Both the position numbers and the translations under genes were made by a program. Positions 38,426 to 50,290 of a stretch of 64,000 nt of DNA are shown piece after piece; position 1 is the first letter of the stretch; every line of letters starts with the position of its first letter. A model generated the notes under the pieces. The model did no database searches, was not told the DNA's origin, and saw only the letters and a program-made list of their open reading frames with translations. Source of the stretch: Blasia pusilla (lineage: Eukaryota; Marchantiophyta; Marchantiopsida; Blasiales); the NCBI GenBank assembly GCA_050084515.1, contig CM114273.1, positions 39,184,001 to 39,248,000 of the forward strand, written 5' to 3'.

Positions 38426-41400
38426 TGAAGGTCTCTCTACTTTTCATCTTCTTCAAGGATCTCATCTTGACCTGAAATTTGAGACACTAGAGCCTTAAGT
38501 GTATCTAGACTTTTTGCAAACTTTCAAGTAAAATGGAGTTGTGCCCGAAATCTTGGACTTGGGCAATGAAATCTTTTAGCAAAAGAGGGCCTTTCCAATT
38601 TCCATCTTGTTCAAGGATGTTATCTTCACTTGAAATTTGGGAAAATTTATCCTTTATGTTTATGTAGACTTCTTAGAAATTTTCAAGGAAAATTTTGTTG
38701 TGACGGAAAGGCTAAAAATATTTAAGTGGTTTTTGGACTTGTGTGATTAAACCTTCTTGGAAAATAGGGTATTTCCAATCTTCATCTTGTTCAAGGATGT
38801 CATCTTCACCTGGAATTAGGGACACTTGATCTTTAAAACGTTTCTAGACTTCTTGGAAAGTTTGAAGGAAAATATTATTGTGACTCAAAGGCTAAGAATA
38901 TTTAAGAGGTTTTTGGACCCACACAATTAAACCTTTTTGGAAAAGAACGTCATTCTAATTTCCATCTTCTTCAAGGACCTCATCTTCATCTCAAATTAAG
39001 GTTACTTGATCCCCAAGGTATATCTAGACTCCTTGCAAATATTCAAGAAGAATGGAATTGTTACCAAAATCCCAAAAATATTTAAGTGATTTTTTAGACC
39101 CAAACGATTAGACCTTCTTAGAAAACAAAATCTTTCCAATTTCTCTATTCTTCAAAGACTTCATCTTGACCTTGAATTTGGAACACTTGATTTCAAAGGT
39201 GTAACAAGACTTCTTGGAAAGTTTCAAGAAAAATGAAGTTATGCCCAAAATCCCAAAAATGTTTATGCGGTTTTTGGACCCACACCATGAAACCTTCTTG
39301 TAAAAGAGGATCTTTTCAATTTCCATTTTCTTCAAGGACTTCATTTTGACAAAACATTTGGGACACTTTATATATGATTTAGGTGTATCTACACTTCCAA
39401 ATACACCTGAATCATATATAAAGTGTCCCAAATTTAAGGTCAAGATGAGATCCTTGAAGAATATGGAAATTGGAAATATCCTCTTTTCCAAGAAGATTTA
39501 ATGGCGTAGGTCCAAAAACCACTCCAACATTTTTGGAATTTTTTTCATAACTCCATTTTTCTTGAAACCTTCCAAGAAGGCTTGATAAATTTTTTGAATC
39601 AAGTGTCCCAAATTTCAGGTCAAGATGTAGTCTTTGAAGAAGATGGAAATTGGAAAGACTCTATTGTCCAAGAAGGTATGATTGTGCGGGTCCAAAAACT
39701 ACTTAAATATTTTTGAAATTTTGGTTACAACTCTATTTTTCTTGAAACTTTCAAAGAATTCTAAATACAACTTAAGGATGAAGTTTCCCAAATTTCAAGT
39801 CAAGATGAAATCCTCCAACAAGATGAAAATTAGAAAGATCCTATTTTCCAAGAAGATTTAATAGCACTGATACAAAAACCTCTTAAATATTATTAGCCTT
39901 TAGGTCATAATAATATTTTCCTTGAAAATTTTTGTAAAGTCTAGAAACAATTTAACGATCAAGATTACCAAATTTCAAGCCAATATTAGGTCATTGAATA
40001 AGATGAAAATTGAAAAAAAAACATCTTTTGCTAAAGGGTATGGTCGAATGGGTCCCAAAACCACTTAAATAGTTTTGGGATTTTGCTCACACAACTTCAT
40101 TTTTCTTGGAAAATAGGGCCTTTCCAATTTCCATCTTGTTCAAAGACCTCATCTTGAATAAAAATTGGAGACACTTCATCCTTAAGGTGTATCTAGACCC
40201 AATGCATAGTTTCAAGAAAAATAAAGTTGTGATCCAAAGGCCAAAATATTTGAGTGGTTTTTGGATCCGTGCCATTAAATTAATCCCTCTTGGAAAAGAG
40301 GGTCTTTCTATATTCCCTCTTGTTCAAGGATCTCATCTTGGCCTAAAATTTGGGACACTTAATCTTTAAGGTGTATCTAGAATTCATGGAAAATTTGAAG
40401 AGAAATTGAGTTTTGACCGAAAGCCCAAAGATTTTCAATGGTATTTGGACTTGCGTAATCAAACCTTTAAGCAAAAGAGGGTCTTTCCAATTTTCATCTT
40501 GTTTAAAGATCTCATCTTGAATTAAAATTTGGGATTCTTAATCTTGAAGTTATGTCTAGACTCCCGTAAAAGTTTCAAGAAAAATGGAGTTGTGACCAAA
40601 AGCCCAAAAATATTTGATTGGTTTCTAGACCCGCGCGATCACATCTTTTAGCAAAAGAGGCTCTTTCTAATTTCCATTTTCTTCAAGGACCTCATCTTGA
40701 CCTGAAATTTGGACTCGCGCGATTAAATTTTCTTAGAAAAGAGGATCCTTCTAATTTCCATCTTGTTCAATGATCTCATCTTGGCCTGAAATTTGGAAAA
40801 ATTTATCCTTAGCAGGTATGTAGACTTCCTTAAAAGTTTCAAGAAGAATGGAGTCTTTACCAAAAGCCCAAAAATATTTAAGTGGGTTCTTCAACGTTTC
40901 CGACCCACGTGACCACACCTTCTAGCCAAATAGGGTCTTTCTAATTTCCATGTTCTTCAAGGACCTCATCTTGACCTGAAATTTGGACTACGAGATCGCC
41001 AAGGTGTACTTGGACTTTATGCAAATTTTGAAGAAAAATAAAGTTATTACCAAAATCCCGAAAACTTTAAGTGGTTTCTAGATGTGCGTGATAAGATATT
41101 TTAGCAAAAGAGGATCTTTCCAATTTCCATCTTGTTCAAGGACCTCATCTTGACCATTAATTTGGGACACTTTATCCTTAAAGTGTATCTAGACTTTGTG
41201 GAAAGTTTCAAGGAAAATGTTGTTGTGAACCAAAGGCAAAACGTATTTAAGTGAGTCTTAGACTCGCGTGATTAAACTTTCTTGGAAAAGAGGGTCTTTC
41301 CAATTTCCATTTTGTTCAAAGATATAACCTTGACCTAAAATTTGGGACACTTTCTTCCCAAGGTATATCTAGACTTCTTGGAAAGTTTCAAGAATGTTTA

Positions 41401-42729
41401 ATGGTATAGGTCCAAAAAGTGGGTCTTCGACCTACACAAGTAGACCTTCTATCAAAAGAGGGTTTTTCCAATTTCCAATTTCCATCTTCTTTAAGGACCT
41501 CTTCTTAAGCTGAAATTTAGAACGCTTACAAATTAAGATGTATCTAGACTTTATGGAAAGTTTCAAGAAAAATGAAGATATTACCCAATGAGTATGATGT
41601 GACTTCAATATCAAGTGGCCAAAAATATTTAAGTGGTTTTTGGACCCACGCCATTAAACCTTCTATGAAAAGAGGGCCTTTTCAATTTGTATCTTGTTTA
41701 ATGACCTCATGTTAACATGAAATTTGGGATACTTTTATCTAGATCCATTGCAAAGTTTCAAGAAAAACAAAATTTTGTGACCAAAAGCCCAAAAATATTT
41801 AAGTGGGTTTTAAAAAATTCTGGACTCGTGTGATCTGACCTTCTAGCAAAGAGGGTCTTTTCAATTTCCATGTTTATCAAGAGCGTCATATTGACCTGAA
41901 ATTTTGGCCACTTGATATTGAAGGTATATCTAGAATTTTTGAAGATTTTCAAGAAAAATGGAGTCATAACATAGAGCGAAAAAAATGTTTGAGTGGTTTT
42001 TAGACCGTTTAAACCTTCTAGCCAAAGAGGGTCTTTCAAGTTTCCATTTCTTCAAGTACCTCAACTTGACGTGAAATTTGGCACACTTAATCCTTAAGAT
42101 GTCTCTAAAATTTCTACAAAGTTTCAAGAAAAATGGAGTTATACCCCAAAACTCCAAAAATTTTAAGTGGTTTTTAGACCATCCGAATTGAACCCTCTTG
42201 CAAAAGAGGAACTTCCATTTTCCATCTTCTTCAAGGACCTTATATTGACCTGAAATTTGGCACGATTAATCCTTAAAGTGTATCTAGACTTCTTGAAAAG
42301 TTTCAAGAAAAATGTACAAAGGTCCCAAAGTCCAAAAATGTTTAAGTGGTTCTTAAACCCAACCTCTCAATTAAACCTTATATCAAAAGAGGGTCTTACG
42401 ATTTTCCATCTTCTTCAAGGATCTCATCTTGACCTAAAATTTGGGACGCTTGATTTTGAAGGTCTATCTAGACTTCTCGGAAAATCTCAAGGAAAATAGA
42501 GTTGTGACCAAAAGCACAAAAGTATTTAAGTGGTTTTTGGACCCACACAATCATACCTTCTTGCAAAAGGTCTTTCTATTTTTTATCCTTTACAAGGATT
42601 TCGTTTTAATTTTAGATTTGGAAAATTCATCCTCAAAGTGGATCCAAGCATGCTCTAAGGTTTGAAGGAAAATGGAGTTGTGACCAAAAGCCCAAAAATA
42701 TAAGGTAGTTTTTGGACTTATGTGATCAG
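38426..42729. repeat. Satellite array, about 180-bp unit, roughly 24 copies, with an inverted block
   Basis: Unit landmarks: CTTTCCAATTTCCATCTTG, TTCAAGGACCTCATCTTGAC, CTGAAATTTGGGACACTT, GGTGTATCTAGACTTC, AAGTTTCAAGAAAAATGGAG and GTGGTTTTTGGACCC. Repeat starts fall at 38,591, 38,771, 38,951, 39,132 and 39,312 (180-181 bp steps), and the same spacing holds from 40,120 onward with a few short or long units. Units between about 39,395 and 40,095 are reversed. Frames in the array are translations of the repeat and not genes. Confidence 0.9.
39355..39432. repeat. Inverted-repeat junction inside the satellite
   Basis: Arms of about 30 bp (GGGACACTTTATATATGATT on the left, its near-perfect reverse complement on the right) flank a spacer of about 11 bp. 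This is where the unit orientation switches. Confidence 0.8.
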
Positions 42730-44722
42730 TGTCGTGCGCATACATATCGCTACACAACATACATCGCTCATCACATTTACACCACACAATACCGATCTTC
42801 CCCACACACGGGTCGATCCACACATGTACAAAAATCAACTCATACATATACATGGAGATCACACAACCGCCCCCCTAGCTGGCAGTTGAATCCCCCCAAC
42901 TCCACATAGAAAATATCACATCTCTCTAACATGACCTACTACCCTATACACATCTCGGACACATCCATCGTCCCGTGGGAACCACATCAAGAGGGGGGGT
43001 CAGACATGACATATGCCACCCTCGAGAACAACCATCACATACCAACATGGTGGCTGCACCCCTTGCAGATCCGCACAACATACATCTCAAGCCTGCAGGT
43101 ACCACTGCCAAGCTCGGATCCACCGTCCCATCTACGTTCGGAAGATGACATGGTGCACAATTGCCCACATGATCCTTCCAAACCATACCATCCCGTCCCT
43201 CCAACATGAGGACTCCGGTCGGTAATACCTCGCGCACACATAGGATCGTGCGCCCTGCAATGACATCTAGCGTCGTGGGTGCCTTTCTTTGTAAATACAC
43301 GTAATCTCCAGGATGAAACCTCCTAATCCCTGGACGATAACCTCCTCCACGAATGGTCGCGTACCTCAATGTATCTCTATGCTGGGCAATAGCTAAGTTC
43401 TCAAAAGCCATAGGCATAACTCTACGAAAAACTTCTGCCCTCTGAGAACATGCTTGTACCCCCACATTTGGATCATCAAGATCTAACACCTCCGCCATGT
43501 CATGTCGAATCGCTGCATGTAAATCTGGCTCTCTCCCAAAGAGCAAAAAGTACGGTGAAAATGACGCCAAGGATGCCTGTCGACTAAAGCGATAACCCAT
43601 AGCCAACCATGGTAACTGTAGGTCCCACTCCCTCAACTGTCCCCCCTGCAAGCCATACTTGCGCAATCCTCTCTTCACCGTCTGTACCACTCTCTCCGCC
43701 AACCCATCCGCCTCAAGATGATCTCTGGACGTGGTGCGGTGATCTATCAACGCCTGATCACACAAGGCGTGACTCCGTGTCACACCACTACTACTGCTCG
43801 CACTACCCCATTCTTCCAAACCTTGGAAGAACGCCGTGATCACAAACCCTGTCTCACCCGCTCAAGCACTCAGACTCATTGAGAGTCTCCCACACGCCTC
43901 ACTAGCTCACCTTTGCTAACATCAATCCCGTGATGACATACCCAGCCTCACGCACGCTCAACACTCGGGCTCACCATGAGCCTCCCAACTGACTCACCTA
44001 ACCTAGTGACACTCTCTCGGGTCATACACGCGACCCCTACTCGGCAACCGCCGTATATCCACCAACATGCTACATATGAAAAGAATCTACACTCGTCACC
44101 ATAACTGCACCCATCTAGCACCAGCTACTACCCGATACCCAACACTCTCAATCACACACGACAAGTGCGGGAAAAGGGACTCGAATGGGTAACCTGATCA
44201 CACTCCAACTCAACCTTTCTTTGCACCGTCAACATGCACTCCTCCACATGATATGACAATCTCCGCAACACAACACTCTCGTCGACCAACACGTCGATCC
44301 TCCCGTCAACAGATACTCCATCGTCAACTCTCCCCCGCAAACTTTCGGTGTAACTCACCCACCTTGCCGACAATCAGTTCGGTCTTCCAAAAATAATCTC
44401 CGTGCAAAATCTCACTCTGAAAAATTGCGTTAGTCATAGTACAAGCCCGCTCAACCACATAGCTCTCCTAACTATATTAGCCATTCCACCTCATCCGCTT
44501 CCCAACCTGGTAAGCTAGTTTTACCATGACTACGTCCGGTTCTACTATGTCTACCTAGTGCCTTACCTCAACATGAAAGTTGTCAGAAACGAATTTCCTC
44601 ACACAATGGACCTATCCTCAACCTCATCCGACAACGTGGGACAAAGTTACACTCAAGATAGTCCGCTGGCTCCTACACCCTATCCACGATAGATCTCGGC
44701 GTATCGGCTACTCAGATGTGAC
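42730..44722 (-). mobile_element. Ty3/gypsy derivative C inserted in the satellite
   Basis: About 2 kb breaking a satellite unit, which resumes at 44,728. On minus it begins TGTCACATCTGAG, runs through sequence without a recognised domain (a 73-codon frame at 44,373-44,152), reaches the integrase-PHD frame and a polypurine tract (AGGGGGGCGG, about 42,867), and ends in a short LTR-like block (42,863-42,730). ATCAG lies on both sides (42,725-42,729 and 44,723-44,727), as expected for a 5-bp target duplication. The two ends are not alike, so it is not a simple two-LTR insertion. gag, protease, reverse transcriptase and RNase H are missing. Confidence 0.75.
42944..43843 (-). CDS. Integrase C-terminal half fused to a PHD finger (element C)
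   Basis: 299-residue open frame, the least decayed mobile-element frame here. Residues 1-50 are the end of the catalytic core, with the likely third acidic residue Glu50 in ADGLAERVVQ; the first two catalytic Asp are absent, so it cannot work as an integrase alone. About 55-130 carry the usual gypsy blocks (LPWLAMGYRFSRQ, SPYFLLFGREPDL). About 150-250 is the C-terminal DNA-binding region (FHPGDYVYLQRKAP, then VLMLEGRDGMVWKDH). Residues 254-298 form a complete C4HC3 PHD finger: Cys254, 257, 269, 272, His277, Cys280, 295 and 298, with TPPLD between the last pairs. PHD fingers usually read histone H3 tails; here it may have steered integration. The histone target is unknown. Confidence 0.8.
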   Translation of the reverse strand: MITAFFQGLEEWGSASSSSGVTRSHALCDQALIDHRTTSRDHLEADGLAERVVQTVKRGLRKYGLQGGQLREWDLQLPWLAMGYRFSRQASLASFSPYFLLFGREPDLHAAIRHDMAEVLDLDDPNVGVQACSQRAEVFRRVMPMAFENLAIAQHRDTLRYATIRGGGYRPGIRRFHPGDYVYLQRKAPTTLDVIAGRTILCVREVLPTGVLMLEGRDGMVWKDHVGNCAPCHLPNVDGTVDPSLAVVPAGLRCMLCGSARGAATMLVCDGCSRGWHMSCLTPPLDVVPTGRWMCPRCV

Positions 44723-44727
44723 ATCAG

Positions 44728-44890
44728 ACCTTCCAGCTAAACAAGGTATTTCTACTTTCCATCTTGTTCAAGGATTTCATCTTAACTTGAAATTTTGGAG
44801 CCTTGATCCTTAAGGTATATCTATCCTTTGTGAAAATTTTCAAGGAAAATGAAGTTGTGACGAAGTGCCCAAAAACCTGTGGGTTGTTTG
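44728..44890 (+). repeat. Satellite unit to the right of element C
   Basis: One 180-bp-type unit (TTTCCATCTTGTTCAAGGAT, CTTGATCCTTAAGGTATATC, AAGTTGTGACGAAGTGCCC). It continues the array broken by element C. Confidence 0.8.
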
Positions 44891-45179
44891 AGATATCCAC
44901 CATTTTTTCCCCCAAAAATCATAACTTCATATAAAACTTTATTTTTGAGACTCTTCGTGTTTTACAAAGTGTTTATAACTTGCCTAAAAAATATTTTGGA
45001 AACTAAATTAATGGGCAAAAAAATTGTCTCTCCTTAAAAAAATACTTTTAATTGGAGCTTCAATGTTAAACATTGATTTCTTATTGAGAATGTTACAAAA
45101 TGACATTCTTACATTATTCTTTACAAATTTAAATAAGTTCACTATAACTATTTACTATTCCATTTCACTACCTTTAGCA

Positions 45180-48100
45180 ATCAGTCTACTATTCTAGGTC
45201 TATGCATGGTTGCGTCCGGTAGGATTAGATGTAGGTGGTAATTTGGCGGCTCAAGAGTGGATTGGCAAAGATTTCCTACTGCAATTGTTTCATCATCGGA
45301 AGAAAAGTATGATCTTTTTGTGCCACTGTTGATAGGTTGAGAGTTGTGTACAATAGGTATGAGAACCTCATCATCACCAGGCTCATCTCTTGAGAACACT
45401 CTTTCAACATTCAAAGATTGCGGAGAAGAATCCCTTAGTGATTCACTAAACTCGGTGGAATAATTCTGAATTCCTACCTGTGCAAAAATATGAGGGTTGT
45501 AGGTAGTGTTAACATAAATGCTACTTGTATTCGCTTGGATTAAAGTCCTCTCTTATGGCTCTTCCTCATTCTCTTGAATCTAATTTTCCATTACATAGTC
45601 ATCTTTGTCTCTTCCATAAGGGCTAAGGCTCGGATGACAGACTAATCCCTCAAAGATAAAGTTTTTAGTGTCGTCAATATGGGTATCTTAACTCCCTTTG
45701 GTGCCCTATATATTCCACATAGCACATCCACATCCTCTAGATCCTCATCTTGCTAGTCAAGGCTATCTTCATCATTATCATCATGGTTTCTTGCATGTAA
45801 GCTAGACTCACTACCATCTTCTACAACCTTTCTAGCTTGTTCTTGTCCATTGTAATGTACAACTCTAGGAAAAAGTTACTCTTTCTATCGCAAAGTACTA
45901 AGTTCGTTCCCAAGAGATCACCATTTTGTGAGTAAAGAGAGGTTTTAAAAGAAATCTCAAGAATAACTCCTTCTTTTCTAAGCACTTCACTAATTTCAAT
46001 AACTAAGTCTTCACTAGTACAAAAAGAATAAAATGGTTTTCTTCTCTCTTGGAAAAGACTCTTCTCAATTGCAGAGAAATGCTCTTGCGAATCTTGGACA
46101 ACAAAGTTCCAACGAAGACCTCAAAGAGACCTCAAGAAGGTAGCGGCTCCCCCTACTTTCTGAACTGAATTTGTCATGGCAATTATTGCTCGTACAACAG
46201 TGTTTGTCTTGATTTCCGTATAATACCCTTGTCTTAAAACCTTGAGTTTGTGTAGATGTACATTAAATCCCTAGCAGGCTCATTGGTCAATTTATTCTTG
46301 TGCTTATTATGGATAAAACCAAACTACTCCAATTTCTCTCCTCTGAAGAGGAAGAGACCACTTGTGCTAATATGGACTTAGCCAAAAAGCGCAATGTTGG
46401 CGCACTATGACCGTGCTCCATCAATCGGAGGGGCTAAATGAACCAACAACTTTCCTACCAAACTCATCCATAAATAGTTCTTGATGGTTCATAATGTTGC
46501 CAAACTCTCGCAGGAAAGTACCTACATAAACATTAGCCTCGATAACATTGAGGCCATGAATCCCCTTTGCATAGACTTTCAAATATTTTTTGAAAAATAT
46601 TCAAATCTTATGGACTCAGAATTTGAAATGACGTCTTGAATACTATCAAAAATATTGTAAGGGGAAAAAATGTAGCCTACTGTATGTTATTTATTGTGGA
46701 TAAGTGACCACCGCCTAGAAATAACATCAACAATTTTCATAGTTCTAGACATTGTCACAAAAAACCATGATGCTTTCCATCCACTCCGGACCATGGAGTT
46801 ACAAGAAAATAACCAAACTCTTCCATTATCTCAAATATACGGTAATAAGTACGCCCCATCATTGGTTTATGACCATCCCTTCTCTCAACAGAATATTAGT
46901 TGGCAAAGCCGCAACAAATAATTCTTCACCTTCTCTAAAAAAATTGTGATTGGCCACAATAGTCTCAATCTCTCGTGACTTCTCCCTTTGCCTTGCATCC
47001 CTTCCATTGAAATACTCCCTAAAAGCATTTGTGGCAACCATGCCATGGAACACCTCTCTCAATTCTAAGACACGTCCCAACATTATAAAGTTTGTTGCAA
47101 AGCGTGTGTTTGCATGAAGGAACAATCGTATCTTTACTAGGTCAGTACGTTTCCATGAATTTGGCCATCATCCAAGTTGTTGTCTTCACAAATACTACCA
47201 TCTCACGAGCTTATGCAAAACTCTTGTCCATCCAAGGCCATTGATCCTATTATTTACATGCTAGATCAAGAGAATGTAATACATATCCACACCAAACAAT
47301 ATGAGGAATCTTTGCTTTAATAAGTTTCCCTGCTGCTCACTCATTGCTAGTGTTTCCTGTCACAAATTGCAAGGTATTCTTTGGAGTCATACGCATGATA
47401 GTCCTCTCTACATGACCTCCCAACCATTCATTCGTTTGGGATTCCCCCTTGGTGTCTATCGACTCGATCATGACCTCACCTTCAGGATACTAGAGCACAA
47501 TGTTCACTAAAGACTCACTCCTCACATTGGTCCAAGAATCTATGATGATCATGGCCCCAAAATATAAATTATCCAATATGTCATCCATATTTTCCTTCAC
47601 CCTCCCTATATGTTTCTCAAGTAGAGTGGTACACAACGAATTGTATCTAGGACTTGAGTAACCTTTTACCTGCCAACATTGCTTGCTTGAAAGCATCTTG
47701 CCATACTAGGAGAATGGTATTCCACGATCGTAGAAATACTTCGTCCTAGACTTTGCCCATATATCATTTGCAACTTCTATTTAGTGGATGTTGAGAGAAT
47801 CCCTTGGATTAGCTTGCTTCTTTCCAGTGCTACTAGTCGCTCAACTCAGCCCAGCTACTACTTTGCATTCATTGAGATTATCACTCGGTGTCATATCCGC
47901 AACCCCATGAAAATTAGACATAATATAAACACAATTTTCTGTCTGTTGCAAACCTATTTTTAATGGGATCATCTCCTTCATTTCACTCAAGGGTCTGTCT
48001 TCCCTTCTTTGTCAATTTCCCATAAGTACCATGTTTCGGAGATCCCGTTACACACTAAGAGGGACCTTCATACGTAAGTTGGCATGATAGGTATCTTGAT

Positions 48101-48210
48101 TCCTAGACTTTATCTTTTGTTTCTCTCGTGTAAAATGCTCCACCATCTGCATGCTATGATAGGTTTTCATAGAAAAGGAACAATATTTATACTGTCATTT
48201 GCTTGATGTT
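45180..48210 (-). pseudogene. hAT-family transposase remnant (BED, DUF659, RNase H-like, hAT dimerisation)
   Basis: Domain order is right for a plant hAT transposase, over about 3 kb with many stops. At 48,205-48,060 is a decayed BED zinc finger (YKYCSFSM...MVEHFTREK). At 47,790-47,490 is DUF659 (FYDRGIPFS, GYSSPRYNSLCTTLLEKH, then IIIDSWTNVRSESLVNIVL). At 47,125-46,859 is the RNase H-like core (TRFATNFIMLGRVLELREV). At about 46,425-46,230 is the C-terminal dimerisation domain (SAPTLRFLAKSILAQVV, ERNWSSL, then HKNKLTNEPARDLMYIY). At 45,414-45,181 is a variable tail. No terminal inverted repeats or 8-bp duplication could be found at its edges, and it does not share termini with the MITE family. 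Confidence 0.85.
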
Positions 48211-48959
48211 CCACCTTCCACCTTATACTTCTTCCCTACGTTCTTTCACAACTTGTTGGAGTTCTCTGGCTTTGGTCATGACAAGAGGCTGATACTGATC
48301 CCACCCAATAATTTTTTGATAACTCGTAACAATTTTATAATGTCAATGATAGAAATATTGACATGTGAAATTACACCAAATATTGTTGAACTTCATGAAT
48401 GCTCTAATAACAATCTTGGAACACTCACTATGGACAAGAAAAATTAATATGCTAACCTAGATAACCGAGATACCTTCAATTATTAGGGTTATCTTATGAT
48501 AAAACATATTGAATTTCTCACTTGTCAAGTTCACGAACCTGTGGAGAAAAAAAACTTTCACAAAAGAGTAGCAAGAGGGAGACATAAAGGGAGGAATGAG
48601 ATGGGGAGGATATACAAAAAATGAGCAACTTTAGATAGGGAAGGATGGAAGGAAGAGAATAAACCCTTCTTTTGTTTCCTCATATACCTCTGCTTACTAT
48701 TTATTCCTAAACCATTTTCACTAATCACCATTTACCAAATCTTATTTTTTTCTCCTAATCCCAATCCCTTTTCAACTATCCCAACTTATTTACCCACTTT
48801 AATTTGCGTCTAATACAACCAACCTATTCAATTCTATTTTAACATTCTCCCTTCCTCTCTCTACCTATACTATATGACACGCTTTTTTATTAATGAGTTG
48901 TAAGCATGACAATAAGGAGTTAAATGATGTGATCATATGAGCACATAAACTTCTTGCTC
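48211..48959. other. No gene recognised
   Basis: AT-rich, pyrimidine-rich on plus from 48,660. May contain the 5' end of the hAT remnant; no terminal repeat identified. Confidence 0.4.
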
Positions 48960-49810
48960 TTTGCATTCGAGGGATGTATATCATAAGTAGGTAGATATAG
49001 ATGACTATCTAGAGTGAGAGGGACCTAACCTTTAGCTAGAAGGTCAATTGGAGATATTTTGGTAGCTACTCACTTCCGTATTTAGATCCCAAGGTTGATT
49101 GAGTAATTCTAGTATTTTTTATTTCATGGGTGATAGTAATGTATATGTGCACGACAATTGTCAAGTCTTTTGCAGTGGAATGAAGAGTTTCCCCACGGGA
49201 CTTCTTATGAGACAATGGACACTAGAGGTCAAGCCCAACAAGTCGAGGATGACTTATTAAAGAGTAGGATAATCTACAAGCTCAAGTTTCCCCTTGGTTT
49301 GGGTCCATTAAGAGATTATTTGAAGAACTCACTATTTTCGATAAGATTCTTGTTTTGAAAGTGTCAACTTTCTATTTGTAAAAAGTGATCCATTTTTACA
49401 AGTTTATGATCATAGAGGTAATCTAATAGAGGTAATCTAATAGAGGTAATTAGGGAGAGGCTAGGGAGAGGGCTTGGGGAGAGACTCAGAGAGAGAGTAT
49501 ACCTTGAGTTGAGAAAACTTGGAAGATCATTCTCTTTTTCTTAAACCTCTTTTGGACGTGGCGATGGGGCTATTATGCTTCTTGCCTAGTGAGTAACCTC
49601 ATTCTCTCATCATGATCCTTCATAGGAGTAGGTTTGGGGAGAGAGATGGAATTTTGTGCTTGTGTGAGACATACATCTATTTTATTGAAGGTATTTTGAT
49701 AACTACTCACCTTGATCCGCGTTTGAAATCCATGGTTAATTGAGATTGTTTTCTGTTTTACATATTTGATTAGTGGTAGCCATATATGTTGTATAAGGAC
49801 ACCAAAGGAT
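48960..49810 (+). repeat. LTR - R1 - LTR unit
   Basis: 48,960-49,035 matches the sequence just before the polypurine tract in A, B and C (TAGGTAGATATAG, AGAGGGAC). At 49,040-49,165 is an LTR-like block (GGAGATATTTTGGTAGCTACTCAC ends are shared with the later copy). At 49,165-49,650 is R1, and at about 49,655-49,805 a second LTR start (GGTATTTTGATAACTACTCAC region, ATATGTTGTATAAGGAC). A short triplication of a GAGGTAATCTAATA unit sits at about 49,410-49,450. Confidence 0.6.
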
Positions 49811-50290
49811 GAAATGAGAAATTCGATATTGATTGTTTCCTTCCCTAATATGCATACATAACACTTTAAGCATGCATTGCATAAAATGTTCCCATGTTCT
49901 AGCTTTGAATCCAACCACCGCATTGAGTTTAGTTGAAATGGTTTTTCGTTAACTCACTTCTATCCTTCTTGGACTAAATGGATGATGAAAAGCTGCCTAA
50001 AATCTATACTACTATTTGAGGAGCGTTTTCAAGTGGCAATAATTGAGGGCTCACCACGTATCATTTTAAGTTCACGAATGTATAACCCGTGGCATAATCG
50101 GGCATTTATGGTGGACCTAACTAGTAATTCATAATAAAGAATGATTTATTTTATACATCCAAATACAATTTAGGCATAGTTTATGATGCGAAAGTTACCT
50201 TGTGGAACTCGTGAAATTCGAAGGATCTCTTTCTTTTCTAAAAGTGTGCTTTTGAAGGAACTTTCTAGGGAGGCTACCCCTTCGTCCATC

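Noticed and set aside
38426-42729. Lysine/phenylalanine-rich frames of 60-127 codons and the regular repeat spacing
   Set aside because: The frames are translations of the satellite unit, recur in shifted forms and lack domains. The 180-bp units with no distinct spacers also rule out a CRISPR array.
45180-48210. hAT remnant as the source of the MITE family
   Set aside because: The MITE termini (CA.TGTCCGGGGAG) are not seen at its edges.
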